The position numbers were made by a program, and so were the translations under genes. Below the pieces are notes generated by a model. That model was not told the DNA's origin. It did not search any database and saw only the letters and a list, made by a program, of their open reading frames with translations. This document shows, piece after piece, positions 34,040 through 45,658 of a stretch of DNA of 64,000 nt. The stretch lies in contig CM028132.1 in NCBI GenBank assembly GCA_016271365.2, positions 590,371,001 to 590,435,000 of the forward strand, written 5' to 3'. Each line of letters starts with the position of its first letter. The first letter of the stretch is position 1. Origin of the DNA: Neoceratodus forsteri. Its lineage: Eukaryota > Chordata > Ceratodontiformes > Ceratodontidae.

Positions 34040-35160
34040 CTTGCCTAGTCTTCTGACTGCTAATGCAGTGTTCATGGTTGAACAAGGGTTAGGACTTCAC
34101 ATTACCGGTATTGTGATCTGTACTGTGTTTCAGTCCATAGAAGAGGTGGCTAATGGCTTCAGTGATAATTTTCAAAAGCCTGAGAATGGGATGAATGAAA
34201 ATGGAGCTAACACTTCCAACTGTGGAATGAGTTACAGCTGGGAGAAGTTAGATGACAGCAGTAAACTGCAGAGAGCCAAGGAGCAACTACAAGGAGTCGA
34301 TGGAAGACAAGGTACAAGCAGTGGAGATTTAAAAATACATTTCATCAAACTAGAGAGACTGTTTACTGAAGGAAATGGATTTAATTAACGACATTGTGAC
34401 CACCGAACAATACGTAGAGAACAAGCAAGCTCCAAGAGGTCTCCATAACACGGTCTTACCTGGAAGTGGGCTGGATAACTTTGAGGTCAGGGAAGAATGG
34501 GTGCAGCTGTCGAATGAGTACAACATTGGCTACGTAAAATTGATATTGAAATTGGATAGGAGCAAACTTGAGAAACCATCAGAGGAATAGAAGGAAGTGA
34601 GATCAGCTGTGGAGTCATTCAAATATGTCCTGCAGTACACTGAATTAGACAGCAGTCTACAAAGAAAGTTACTAAACTATGAAGAGGAGACACTATCAAA
34701 GAAACAGACTAAATTCATAAGGGACTTGGATGATTATGAAAAAGGCAATGTACTAAGCTGAAATAAAGGTCGGAATACAAGCCAGACAAGAGGGAGGAGT
34801 TGCTATAGAAGTAGAAGTAAAAGTGGCTTAAAAGTTAAATTTGCACCTGAAAGCTCAAGCAAACAGACAAACAAAGTACAACTGAACACTTCAGCCAAGA
34901 GCAGAGAGAAGTGGATGGGACTCAAGCAACTGAAAATACACAGGAAGCTTTTTAGAGAAAAACAAACAAAAAAGACAAAACATAAGACAAGGAGGGGGAA
35001 ATGGGGAAGTAAAAAGTAATGGCAAGGTGCAAAGAGTATTAAGAAAAAACAACTGCAAGTGATTAATATATCTAGCTGTAAACCTGAAACATTTGAAGTC
35101 GCAGTATTGGAAAGAGGTTTAAGTTTTGTCTCCAGTCCTTGGTTAAATACTTTTCAGTTG
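34040..35160 (+). pseudogene. PLE1 N-terminal coding region
   Basis: Decayed frames here resemble the region upstream of the reverse transcriptase in Penelope-like proteins. There is a frame ending at 34388, then 34375-34590, then a stretch with KKQTKFIRDLDDYEKGNVLS at about 34700-34760. A motif VAVLERGLSFVSSP near 35100-35140 corresponds to the conserved 'VL.KGL.F.P' start of the enzyme core. Stops at about 34588 and 34759 break it. SINE-A interrupts the reading at 35161, and the sequence continues after 36079. Confidence 0.65.
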
Positions 35161-36063
35161 CTGGCCCAGTGGCATTGAGGATTAAGGCGCTGAACACCAC
35201 TCCTCACACCATGCTGGCGACCCGAGTTCAGGAACAGACTCGGGTTGCTCGGGGGTCAGCAGGGATGGGGAAGGATTGAGCATCTGTAGATAGCTCTCCC
35301 TCCCCAGGGGAGGGGGATTAGCACTGCGTGCTGTTGCCTGACACCCATCGGAGGCTGGGTGTCAGCACAGGCATGCTGCCAGAATGGGGTGGGCCCACAT
35401 TCAGGGTGCAAGGCTGCCTCCCTGAAGGCGGAACCCAGTCGCTCCACCCATTGCATGATCATGGGCCTGGAGGAAGACATCAGTAAAATGGAGCTAGCGG
35501 TTTGGAAGTCGGAGGGCCAGCTGGGGAGATAAGGATTAATCATCTCAGGAACTGCTCTCCTTCACTGGGGGGGAGGGGGGAAGAGTATCTGGCACAATAC
35601 AGACCTCTGGCAGAGGCTGGGGGTACCATCACAACTGGCACCACACATTGGAGGGGGCGGGGCAGATGCTGACATCATTGCATGTCCCCAGGAAAAACCT
35701 TGCATAAAAATACTGTCCTGCAAATGATGGTCCCCATCTCCACTGCCACTTCTGCTGCAGATTAAGGTCCACCGCTGAGGTCCCGCTCCTGTGGCCTAAC
35801 CCTGTGGGGGCAAGCCAGGGCTTAGCAACCAAGTGCCTTGGGAGAACGCTCACCTGGTGGCCCCGCCTAGGGTAAGCCAGGGATGGGGAGGCGAGTGGAG
35901 CGGAGACTGAGGAGAAGAGCTGACACACAAAAAAAAAAATGGAGCTGGCAGGTCTGTGATGGCTCAGCTGCCCACGCCCAGGACTGGAGAGATGAGCCTC
36001 CTCCAAGGAGGGGCTGGAGCTGCCTGCCAGCTCCGCAAAATAAAAAAATAAAGAATAAGAAAA
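35161..36063 (+). mobile_element. SINE-A, long tRNA-headed SINE (903 bp)
   Basis: This is flanked by AAATACTTTTCAGTTG (35145-35160) and AAATACTTTTCAATTG (36064-36079), a 15 of 16 match. It begins CTGGCCCAGTGGCATTGAGG and continues with TTAAGGCGCTG and GGCGACCCGAGTTCAGG. These fit a tRNA-derived head: A box near TGGCNNAGTGG, B box near GGTTCGANNCC, both degenerate. It ends in AAATAAAAAAATAAAG. The body contains two related segments (from about 35258 and from about 35508), each with a GCTCTCC block followed by a G-rich run. The other copies, SINE-B and SINE-C, have only one. No coding capacity is evident. Confidence 0.75.
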
Positions 36064-36079
36064 AAATACTTTTCAATTG

Positions 36080-37115
36080 TTTGTGTTCTTTAGGGAGATA
36101 CATTTGAAGCTATTTTTCTCACACAAGAACAGGGATCTGGTTTCTAGCAACATGGGGAGACGAGGGGTTGATGGGCCGGACACTACTGAAAATGAGGGCT
36201 TGGATTTTCTGTTGGCTGCCATTAATGAACCAACAGGGGGAGTAGATCCTGACAATACACTGGATCTGGAGACACTTGAATATCTATTATTAGAGAATAA
36301 TGGCATTTCCGAAAGTGTAAGTATAAATAGTAATGGGACTGATACTCCTAGAATACAGTACTTCAAGCAACAGGGGACATTAAGAAGCTAAGAAAAATCT
36401 TAATTAAATCAAATTGACATTTTGTCCCAATGTCATTAATACTACCATTTCCACTTATGAGAAAGTAGTGGGTAAACAAGTAGAAGATTTGCTTACTAAA
36501 AGAAAAATTTCACACAGATATAACATTACAAAAAAAGAAAGATGTATTGGAGGGTTTGAGTAAAAGAAATTATATTGTGATAAAGCTGCAGATAAGGGGG
36601 GAATATAGTGGTGATGGGCAGAGAACAATATATTTATATTGTGTTAGAACTTCTTAATGACAGTAACAAATATAAAGAACTTGCAATAGATCCCACCCCC
36701 CATTTTCAAGAAGAAACTGTTACATCTTCTTAATAAAGCAGTACAAAATGTCCATATTTCTGAAAGTGAGTTTCAATAGATATGGCAGGAATTTCCAGGA
36801 ATCCCAGGATGTTACATACCGTCCAAAATTCACAAAAGTGTTACTAAGCCACGCAGAAGGCCTGTATGGAGCAATGAGGCAGTGTGTGAAAAACTGGGAG
36901 ACTTTATTGATTTCTTCTTACAGATATGTGTCTGCGAGTTGCCCTCCCACCACAAAGATAGCGGTGTTCTACTTAACAAGTTCAGTGAATTGACCTGGAA
37001 AGATGATTATTTATGGCTGGGTATTGATGCCGAATCATTATACACCTCAATCCAACACACACAGTGCATTCATGCATCCAGATATTTTCCTGAGGACTTG
37101 AAACAAAATGTTGAT
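36080..37115 (+). pseudogene. PLE1 reverse transcriptase, first part
   Basis: The reading resumes after SINE-A with a FREIHLKLFF-like segment. After stops it shows ADKGG-like residues near 36590, YILYCVRT near 36630 and a finger region near 36800. The clearest part is 36882-37114, with EKLGDFIDFFLQ, TWKDDYLWLGIDAESLYTSI and HASRYFPEDLKQNVD. The DAESLYTSI box is the Penelope equivalent of the first catalytic aspartate motif. L1-1 interrupts after GAAACAAAATGTTGAT (37100-37115), and the same 16 bases restart the frame at 43665. Confidence 0.78.
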
Positions 37116-37599
37116 TTTTTTTTTTTAAATTTAAGTTTATTTAAATTTTTAAAATATATAAAAACACAAACCATAACAAACATGTCAGGTGAATAAAACC
37201 TGGAAATACATGGTAAACCCCTCTCCCCAAGCACCCCAAACCTCCCACAAACAGAATCCCCCAAAACTACATATACAGAAGAAATGAAAACTACTATCTG
37301 ACAAGACAAAATCACCCACCCCACCCCCACCCAGGTGTGCCTTCTCAATATTTCTTATGATTTCTTATAACCTGGATGAATCTAACACGTTCATTTATAT
37401 ATGAGGATCTCCTTAACAGTGAATTTGCTAAAAACAATACATAGCAAAATATAAATTGCCAATCGGGCAGCAGGATATGGCCATGAACTCATTAGTGCAA
37501 GCATAGCGACTGTAATCTACCCATCTCTTATGAAACAGGTCATTCTGACAGTGCAGGCTGGCAATTAGATTCTCCGAGGTTAAGGTATGCAGTAAGCTC

Positions 37600-40500
37600 A
37601 GTCAGCCAGTCATGTAAGTCAGGGCCAATTGGTCAGTCCAGTGTCTCAGGACCAACTCTTGACTGCCATGGACACCAAAGCCATATGATACCGACGCTCC
37701 ACACTGTCTATGCGAGAATACTCGCCCAGAATGCAGATCTCAGGGGTAAAAAAGGTCGACAAACCCAGAAGGGGTTCCAAATTGTCCCGGATAAGAGACC
37801 ATAAGGGAGCAACCTTACTACAGGACCAAAAAACATGAAGGGGGTTCCCTTCCTCCTGCATGCACCTAGAACACGTAGGGTGAGGAAGTTTTTTAAGCTT
37901 GAAAAGTTTAACAGGGGTGTAATATAAGTTATTCACAATATAATATTGAGTCAGCTTTAATCTATCCTGGGTATGATATCTATGAAGATCCTTCCATATA
38001 CCGGACCAATTCAAGGGAGAATCAGACAACAAAGATGACCAAATATTAGAACCCCCAACTGTGTCGGGAAATTTATAATTTAGGAGAAAGGAATAGATTA
38101 ACGAAGTGGAGTGCGGTTGAGAAGCGAGGCTTATTATTTGAAAAAGAAAGGGGTAGGCCACTGACTCACTAAAGGAGATACCGAACTTCCCAGCAATAAG
38201 ATGCCTTAATTGGTAAACTTTGAATATCTCCCCCTTAGGAATGTCAAACTTATCGAGTATGTCGGCCAAAGATAGGAGAGATCCTTGATCATAAAAGTGT
38301 TCCAGTCTAGCTTCTCTAAGTTGTGGGAGCCATTCAGGGGTCAGTCTTGAATGACCCAACTTAACATTGGGATTAAGGACCACCGGCTGGCCTAAATCTG
38401 AACTAACAAGGATGTTAAGGGACAGTAGGCATTGAGCAAGTGATTTAAGGGATGTCAAAATCGTATTATCAGTCAACCAGTGCGAGACCGCTGATGGAGG
38501 GATGAAAAATACAGCATAGGTATCCAATTTGGCCCTCGATAAAAGTGACTTCTCAATTTGAAGCCAAGTCGGACATGGAAGGTTAGGATCCGTAGAAATC
38601 CATTTCCCTAGTTTAGAAAGATGAGCTGCCCAGTGATAGAGTAAAAGATTAGGGAGCCGGAGACCGCCTTTGTCCTTGGGGAGAGATAATTTAGAGTACG
38701 AGCATCTAACACCCTTTCCTCACCAGATAAAATTGGAAAACATTGCATGAAATTGTTGAAAATAGGCAATTGGCAACCAAAGATTCAACAGATTAAGGGG
38801 GGTAAAAGATCCGGGGAAGGATGTTCATCTTAAGAATATTGATCCGGCCCCAGAGAGAAATGGGAAGGGTAGACCACCGCCGCAAATCTTGGTGAACCAT
38901 ATTTTTTATATTATCCAAATTGAGCTTCTTCAAAAGGGAGGGCTCTGTCGCGAAATGAATCCCCAGATATTTAATCGACTTAGGAGCCCATTTCATACCA
39001 AAAATAATAACCTCCTGTTTACACGTATAAACATTTAATGGAAAGATTTCCGACTTGGAGATATTCAATCTATAGTGAGAAAGGGCTCCAAACTGCTTAA
39101 TAACATCAATCGCCGCTTTTAGGGATTCAGCCGGACATTCCAAATGCAGGAGTATATCATCTGCGTAAGCAGAAAGTACCAATTCCTGCTGCTGTAACAT
39201 GCAGCCTCTAACGAGTGGAGAGGCTTTGAGTCTGATAAGAAGGGGGTTCTAGGTATAAATTAAATAGCAAAGGCGAGAGAGGACACCCCTGCCTGGTGCC
39301 AGTGTATAAACGGAAAAGGGAGGAAAAAACTCCGTTACAATAAATTTTAGCCGAAGGGGAGCTATAGAAAACCTGAACCCATTTTAAAAATGATGTCGGA
39401 AAGCCCATCCTCTCCATCACAGCCCAAAGAAAGGCCCAATCCACTCGGTCAAAGGCTTTTTCTGCGTCCAACGAAACCAATGCCATAGGATGAGAGACTG
39501 TTTGGGCTTGTTGGGAGATATGGGATAGGGTTCTTAAGTGATCCGCAGAGGATCTAGCGGACACAAAACCTACTTGTTCAGGACTAAGTAAACCAGACCA
39601 AACTTTTTTAATCCTTTCAGCCAGAATCTTAGCAAAGATTTTCATGTCATAATTTTGGAGGGATATAGGTCGGTAATTCGCCGGGTCAGTGAGAATTTTA
39701 TCCGGTTTGGGAATTAGGATAATTGTGGCTTCAAAAAGAGTGGGATCTATATCACTAGAGGAGGAGAGATACTCATACAACTTAAGGAGTATAGGTGCAA
39801 GCTCTTTAGAAAAGACCTTATAGAAATTAGCAGGGAAACCGTCAGGTCCAGGTGCTTTATCTGAGGTCATGGAGGTGATAGTTCTCTCTATCTCCTCCAG
39901 CGAGATGGGAGTAGTCAAAATCTTATGATGGGACGATGACAAGCGGGGATATCAGTGTCCTCTAAATATGCAATAGTATTCAGATAGGAGTAGAAGATAA
40001 GGGTTTACTATAAAGGTCCGTGTAGTACTTTTCAAATATTTGGGCAATACTTCAGGGAAGTTTCTATGGAACCAGTTGGGAGTGTAAGGATGGGATTATC
40101 CTGGAACTTTCCAGTGCCCATGTAGGGCAAGGCCAGAAGTTTACCAGCCTTCTCCCCATGATCTAGATATTTAGCTTGAGTTCGCACAAGACAGTATTCA
40201 GTTTTCTCTTTCAGAAGATCCATGTATTCACTCTTGGCTGCGAGGAGAGCCTTAAGAGACAGCAGCGAAGAGGTTGAGGAATAACTTACTTCTAGTTCTC
40301 TAATTTTACTCAATAGGGAAAGAGATTTTGCAAGTCGGGCCTTCTTCCTTGCGGAAGCTATCTTAATTAGCTCACCCCTAAGATAACATTTTAATGAGCC
40401 CCAAATCATATCAAATCTCGGAGTGGAGTCGAGATTGTCTGCAAGGAAAAGAGAGATCAAAGATTTAATTTTGAAACCGTGTGTGGGTCTTTGAGTAATT

Positions 40501-41262
40501 GGGTGTTCAACCTCCATATAGTATCTCGACAGAAACTGGATTTAAGGAAAGTTTGATCCAAACTATTGCATGATCTGAGAGAATGATTGGATCAATTCCT
40601 GACTGAAGAAGACTGGGAAGAAAGGTTTTACTAAACAGTACATAGTCTATTCTCGACCTCGATTTATGGGGTTGAGAAAAAAAGGAGAAAGCCCGAGAAG
40701 AGGGATTTGAAAGTCTCCAGGGGTCACATAGTCCTAACATTAATAACAGATCATGAAGGCCCCTTTGGGCGGGAGTAGGGGGACGATTGTCATGAGGATC
40801 CCTGTCCAAAATGGACGAGGGGGGGACATTCCAATCCCCACCCAATATGAGTTGAGAAGGAAGGAGAGTGCTGACTCTGTCAACAAGAGACATAAAGAAT
40901 TCAGGGTTCCCTCCAACAGGCCCATACACGGAACCTAAAACAACGGTACTCCCATTGAGGGTACCCCTAACCAGGACAAACCTCCCTTCTGGGTCCAATA
41001 CTACCAGTTCTTTCATAAACGAGACATGTTTTTTAATGAGAACTGCCACCCCTTTACTAAGGCTGGAGCCTCCAGCCATGTAGACCTGCGAGAAACCCGA
41101 TCGAGATAGGGATTTAATGTCTGCTTGACCCAAATGGGTTTCCTGAAGAAGAAATATATCCACCTGCAACAATGAGCAGTGATTAAATACCTGAGTTCGT
41201 TTGACCCGATCCCTGAGCCCGCGTACATTCCAGGAAGCTATTTTAATCGTATTAATAGCCAT
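37600..41262 (-). pseudogene. ORF2: L1-1 ORF2, endonuclease-RT (broken)
   Basis: The start is ATG at 41262 (MAINTIKIASWNVRG). The endonuclease is almost intact to about 40520: WNVRG, LLQETHL, VYGPVGGN, GGDWNVPP, RIDYVLFS and LSDHAIV supply the expected catalytic residues. After frameshifts the reverse transcriptase reads at 39942-39208 (SDKAPGPDGFPANFYK, YRPISLQNYDMKIFAKIL, LDAEKAFDRVDW, GTRQGCPLSPLLFNLYLEP). The catalytic box SAYADDILLHLE follows at about 39160-39170. The C-terminal domain (38527-37646) has the cysteine motif CSRCMQEEGNPLHVFWSC. At least five frame breaks occur. The final residues after KSW need a frame change near 37650. Confidence 0.88.
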
Positions 41263-42605
41263 TTTAAATACCAAACGGAAGGAGTATAGAACCAGAAACA
41301 TCCAGAAATGGTGAAAGGGAGACGGCACACTAAGCCTTACATATCCAAATCCCACAGCCTGCCAAAATATATCAAGTTAAACAACCAGAAAGTCACAAGA
41401 ATTGCTCCAACCAGAATATGGTGCTAAAAAATCTAATTTGGCAGGCTAACCCCTCCCCCAACCCCTTCCCACCCACTACAATCTCCAAAAGTCCCACCCA
41501 CTCAAATTGCCACCGAAAACATTTAAAGTATAGGTTATACAGTGTGAATTACTTGCTAGTATAGAGCAAAACACAGTATATATCGAGCAGTTCCTATTTC
41601 ACCCCAACCCCCAACTCCCTCCATATGTCCAACCGGTGGCCTGACAGAATGAACATAAGCACAGATACCCACCCACATTCCCCTCCCTAACCCTCCCATA
41701 CCCCAAACAAACAATTATTTACATCTTGAGCTAGGGTGATAGAAAACAAGACCCCGATAAAAAGGTGCAAAACCTGGCCACCCAACCCCTTTTGCGAACC
41801 CCAAAAACCCCAGTTCAGCCTGGTCAAACCGTAGGGGAAAGGTCCAAACCACAGAATCTATAAAACACAGAGTAGACCCAGCCCAACATAGAGTAGTCAG
41901 CAGTAACCAGGTGATTGGGGTGAGGTTGGCCAACCCCCATACCTTAGGCTCGCAATTCAGCATTCAGCCAATCGCCGGGCCCTAGAGCAAAAGTACCTCC
42001 CTTCCCCACCCCATACCGCCAGCTAGGCCAGTAGATACACAAATAGGAGAAAAAACATATCCCCAGTGCAACCCAATCTCCTAATTAAACAATATCGCAG
42101 TAAACAAGCATGACCAGAATCCAAAGTCTATATTTACTCACCCCCTGGCTCAGGCATCAATATGAAAGGGGAGTTCGCAGCTGTAAACTGGGCCCCGTCT
42201 CGAAGGATGCTTCCAGGCTAGGCCATTTGATTCCGGGGGTACTGTTTCAATATAGGACCAAACCGGTCCGTCAAACAGGAAGTTACCCCCGGAAACTGTT
42301 CCCCATTAGACGAGATCCGGGATTAGACCGCGGATCGCAAACCCCCGACCCGGATTGCCCACGCCTGCCCCTCGGGACATCATTCAGCCCCCCAGGCCAG
42401 CATACAGCAGCAACTCAGGTAAGAAGCTTCAGTGGCAGTCGGGGAGGTTAAGAAGTGGCAAATAATAACTCCAAGGGTAGGCCAGGAGGGGGCTAACGAG
42501 AACAACCACCAACTAGGCCAAAATAAAAGGGAAAAAGGAAAAAGACATCTAACAGATAGTCATTAAGTCCAACTTCGCTACAGCATTACAGACATGATCA
42601 GTCAT

Positions 42606-43473
42606 TCAACCTGGGATCTTAAACAAGTCAGGCAGTCTAGTAGCGAGGTCCTTCAGGGCCGCTTCTGGAGTGTTAAAGCTGTAAGAGGTGCCTTCGATTG
42701 TAACCCTGAGAATCGCGGGATATGACATTCTAAAAGGAATAGATGCAGCAATTAACTTCTGGACCGTGGGGTGAAATGCTGCTCTCTTCTCTCTAGTTTC
42801 TTTCGGAAGGTCCTGGGCGATCCGAATCTTGAGCGAACCCCACACAATCTCCTTCAGGTCCCGGGACTTGCTATACACGTGCTGCCTCTCAATATAACTT
42901 AGGAACTTCATTATGATAGGACGTGGAGGGATCCCGATGGGGGTCGAGGCCTCAGCGATCGATGGGCCCGTTCAAGGTGGTAAGTTGGGCTGATCGCGAT
43001 GGGCCTACCACTTAATAAGAAATTTTTTGCAAGAAGGCCATAAGATCGGGTCCCTCCTCCATCTCCGGAAGGCCTAAGATTAATAAATTATTTCGGCGAT
43101 TACGCCCCTCAAGGTCTTCGGTTTTAGCCTGGAGTTTCCTCATCAGCTGGTTAATTCCGGCCATCTCCACCTCTACTTTGGTTTTCCACTGCTCCATAGA
43201 GAACACCCTGGCTTCTGTGTCAGCTACACGCGTAGATACTGATGAGAGGTCGCTTCATAGGGACTTGAGCTCCACAGTTAAGTCCTGAAGAATTTCCTTC
43301 AGCGGAGTCAGCTCCTGCAGGAACCTGTCCTCAGTTAGAGGACTGGACAACTGAGACTTTTCCCTGGACCTCTCCGACTTCAGGCCTCCCTGGTTCCGTT
43401 GCTTTTTGGCTGCTTTTTCGGGGGTTGCAGGCGGCGTATGCTTCACCGCGGCCTGCCTCCCATCCACCTCCAT
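42606..43473 (-). pseudogene. ORF1: L1-1 ORF1, RNA-binding protein (broken)
   Basis: ORF1 begins MEVDGRQAAVKHTPPATPEK at 43473. It continues into a coiled-coil-like region (LTEDRFLQELTPLKEI), a TGA at about 43258 where the family has an arginine codon (a CpG-type CGA to TGA change), then LEGRNRRNNLLILGLPE near 43080. A stop near 43012 and frameshifts follow. The C-terminal domain at 42911-42606 is open (IERQHVYSKSRDLKEI, QDLPKETREKRAAFH, LIAASIPFRMSYP). The layout matches L1 ORF1: coiled coil, RRM-like domain and C-terminal domain. The intact version is at 56162-57013. Confidence 0.87.
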
Positions 43474-43664
43474 CCTTCTCTGCAAGTAGTGTAGATCTAT
43501 TCAAATTTTACTTCAAATCGCCTGGAAGTGTATCGGCACCTGTTTAATGTTATTTTCGGGAAGTTTGGTGCACCGAAGGACTCAGGAGCTGGGGATTAAA
43601 GTAGCTGGAGGGAACAGCTCTAGGCCTCAGCTGCCATTTAGCTGGCTGCCATCACGTGACCACC
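43474..43664 (-). promoter_or_regulatory. L1-1 5' UTR with terminal CACGTG
   Basis: This 191-bp leader begins GGTGGTCACGTGATGG and runs to the ORF1 start. L1-2 has a leader of almost the same length (193 bp) starting with GGATCACGTGATGG. The palindromic E-box CACGTG at the extreme 5' end is shared although most of the rest has diverged. A promoter role is inferred from position and conservation. Confidence 0.55.
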
Positions 43665-44352
43665 GAAACAAAATGTTGATGTTCCAGAAGATTTTTTATT
43701 AGAAGCACTTGAATTCATGCTTACACACAATGTGTTTGAATTTAACAACAGATTTTTCCTGCAGCTATGTGGCACAGCCGTGGGAGCAACGATGGCTCCC
43801 AGTTATGCAAATGTGTTCCTTAGTTGGTGGGAAGTTACTAGAGTACTCAATAAGATTAATAATCCTGTTTTTCAGGACGTTGTGCATTGGTGTGGATACA
43901 TAGATGTGTGTGCCTGTGCGTGTGTAAGGGGGACCTGACCTGACCTGACCTGACCTGAAAGGGCTTTGGTTTTCGTACAGTGGTTGACTGTAAATGATTT
44001 AAATCTTAAATTTACCCACATCGCATGTCATAATAGGTTACAATTTTTAGACATTGAATTTATGTCTTACCTGGGGCTAAACATACAGACAAAATGCTTC
44101 AGAAAGCCCACAGCAACCAACGCTGTATTAAGAGCAGATAGTGCTTACCCTAAAAAATCTAAAGGGTTTGACTCATTATAGCCAAATGGTGAGGCTAAGA
44201 AGGAATTGCTCCAGTGTAGAAGATTGTATGCTACAATCTAAGGGACTGGAAGAGAGGTTTTTGGCCAGGGGTTACAACAAGGAATTGCTAGAGGAATCCA
44301 GGGTGAGAGCCCTTAATCAGGATAGGCACACTCAAAGGATAGTGCGTGTCTA
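43665..44352 (+). pseudogene. PLE1 reverse transcriptase, second part
   Basis: The reading resumes after the L1-1 duplication with DVPEDFLLEALEFMLTHN. It continues with FFLQLCGTAVGATMAPSYAN near 43755-43815 (the Penelope GT.MG...AP.YAN motif) and reaches the catalytic GYIDD box, which here reads GYIDV at about 43897-43908. A CCTGA repeat follows at once. The thumb region (LNLKFTHIACHNRLQFLDIE near 43995) and QMVRLRRNCSSVEDC near 44190 lead to a stop at 44353. The missing second aspartate and the repeat make it inactive. Confidence 0.8.
43933..43957. repeat. (ACCTG)5 repeat at the PLE1 catalytic box
   Basis: Five tandem ACCTG units lie about 25 bp downstream of the YID codons. They probably expanded from a GGGACCTGAC coding stretch. 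Confidence 0.9.
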
Positions 44353-44689
44353 GATGCACACCCTGATACACAAATTCCTGTAACTTTTGTTACAGAGTAT
44401 AACGAAATAGCAGGGTGTATGGGTAATATCCTGGATCAAATTGGTCAATCCTCACAAACAACAATGTGATGGGAACTAGTATAGGAGGCAGACCTACAGT
44501 TTTCTTTAAAATAGCAAAAAAACATCAAAGATATTATGGTACACAGTCGCTTATACCAGATTCATATGGAACCTAAAGCTACCTGGCTACTGACTAGACC
44601 AAGTTTACATTGTAAGATCTGTAAAATGCACAACCAGGAGCTAGGTTTGAGCATCCACGAGACTGTACCAAAGGTGTTACCATTAAACA

Positions 44690-45545
44690 ATGTATTACCT
44701 GTGACACTCTACTTCTTGTGTACGTTTTACAGTGCCCCTGTGATCTTATCTATGTGAGCAAAACCATTCGACCACTTAAACAGTGAATACAAGAGCATGT
44801 TAGGTCCAACATTAATCAGAAACAAGATACACCAGTTGGTTTTCACTTTATTTTTGAGGGGGCCAGCCCCCAATGCTTACTGAAGCTTAGCCCTGACCTG
44901 CCTACCATCCCCCTATGCCCAGTTTTACCCCCCCGGGTGGGGCCGTGGGGGGTCCCTCCTACTGACAGACAGTATTGGCAAGCCCTGGCTTACCCCCTTG
45001 GTTGGGGCCATGGGAGCGGGATCTCCCTTTCAGCAGACATTGGTGGCAGTGGAAATGGCAGCAGAGCAGGGCATCATGCCCAACAGCCGGCTTCTTCCTC
45101 AGTGCTGGACCCCTTGGGGCAGGGATGTGCAATGACATCCAGTGTTTGCCTCACCCCTTTAAGGTGATGGCACGGGCTGCAGCAGTACCCCCAGCCTCCA
45201 CCAGGGGTTCATAAAGCACTGAACACTCTTATCCCCTCCCCCCAGAGAATGAGAGCAGTCCCAGGGATACTCAAGCCTTCTCCTCCTGCCCGGCCCTCCA
45301 ACTTCCAAGTTCATCACCAAATCCCGGATGTTGGCAGCACAAGCATTCACCTTGCTGCTGTGCCAGCGGGCCAGCTGATTTTCACTTTAATACACACAGC
45401 TCAGACCTTGATTCCCTTAAATGTATGGATCTGGAACAAGTGGGAAACCTCACAAAGGTGATGACAGAAAGAACACATTATCACAGAAAGAGAGTTTTTG
45501 GATAAACACACTGCAGTGTGTGAAACCAATGGGTCTAAATGATAA
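44690..45545 (+). pseudogene. PLE1 GIY-YIG endonuclease domain
   Basis: VYVLQCPCDLIYVSKTIRPL lies at about 44715-44780. It aligns with VVYVLQCPCDRLYVGQTKRAL of PLE2, and here the YVGQT box has become YVSKT. EHVRSNINQKQDTPVGFHF follows to about 44850, then SINE-B (44851-45378) interrupts. The C-terminal part (RFWINTLQ-like, here VFGINTLQCVKPMGLNDKWD) reads at about 45490-45550. GIY-YIG nucleases are the integrase-like domain of Penelope elements. The loss of the conserved Gly/Gln and the SINE insertion show decay. Confidence 0.75.
44851..45378 (-). mobile_element. SINE-B, tRNA-headed SINE (528 bp), minus strand
   Basis: This is flanked by TTTTCACTTTA at 44840-44850 and 45379-45389 (11 of 11). 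On the minus strand it begins GCTGGCCCGCTGGCACAGCA and has TGCCAACATCCGGGATTTGG about 40 bp later. SINE-C shares nearly the same head (GGCCTGCCGGCACAACAG). The body matches the second segment of SINE-A (GCTCTC block, GGAGGCTGGGGGTACTG, GATGTCATTGCACATCCCTG, GTAAGCCAGGGCTTG). The 3' end has only a short A run (AAAAA). It interrupts the GIY-YIG region of PLE1. Confidence 0.78.
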
Positions 45546-45658
45546 ATGGGATCTAAAACCTTTTCTAAAATAGATTTCACTGTCTGGGTATCAAACATGT
45601 GTTCTTGTAATTAATTGTATATAGACATAAGTATATGATAATTCTTTCAGTAACTAAC

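Larger units (their letters stand above)
37116..43664 (-). mobile_element. L1-1, full-length L1-type LINE, minus strand
   Basis: The element is 6549 bp, flanked by a perfect 16-bp duplication of GAAACAAAATGTTGAT (37100-37115 and 43665-43680). Its 3' poly(A) appears as a T-run at 37116-37126. On the minus strand the order is a 191-bp 5' UTR beginning GGTGGTCACGTGATGG, ORF1, a spacer of about 1.34 kb, ORF2 and a 3' UTR. The intact duplication and complete 5' end show retention of a full-length insertion. Both ORFs are damaged. The clade is L1 in the broad sense, as seen in fish, amphibians and lizards. Confidence 0.92.

Noticed and set aside
33830..34048. Small frame MAHQRPDQISVSSRTKRYKQ and onward as a gene
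   Set aside because: It crosses the junction between the inverted arm and the 5' start of PLE1, so it is a chance frame in PLE1 terminal sequence.
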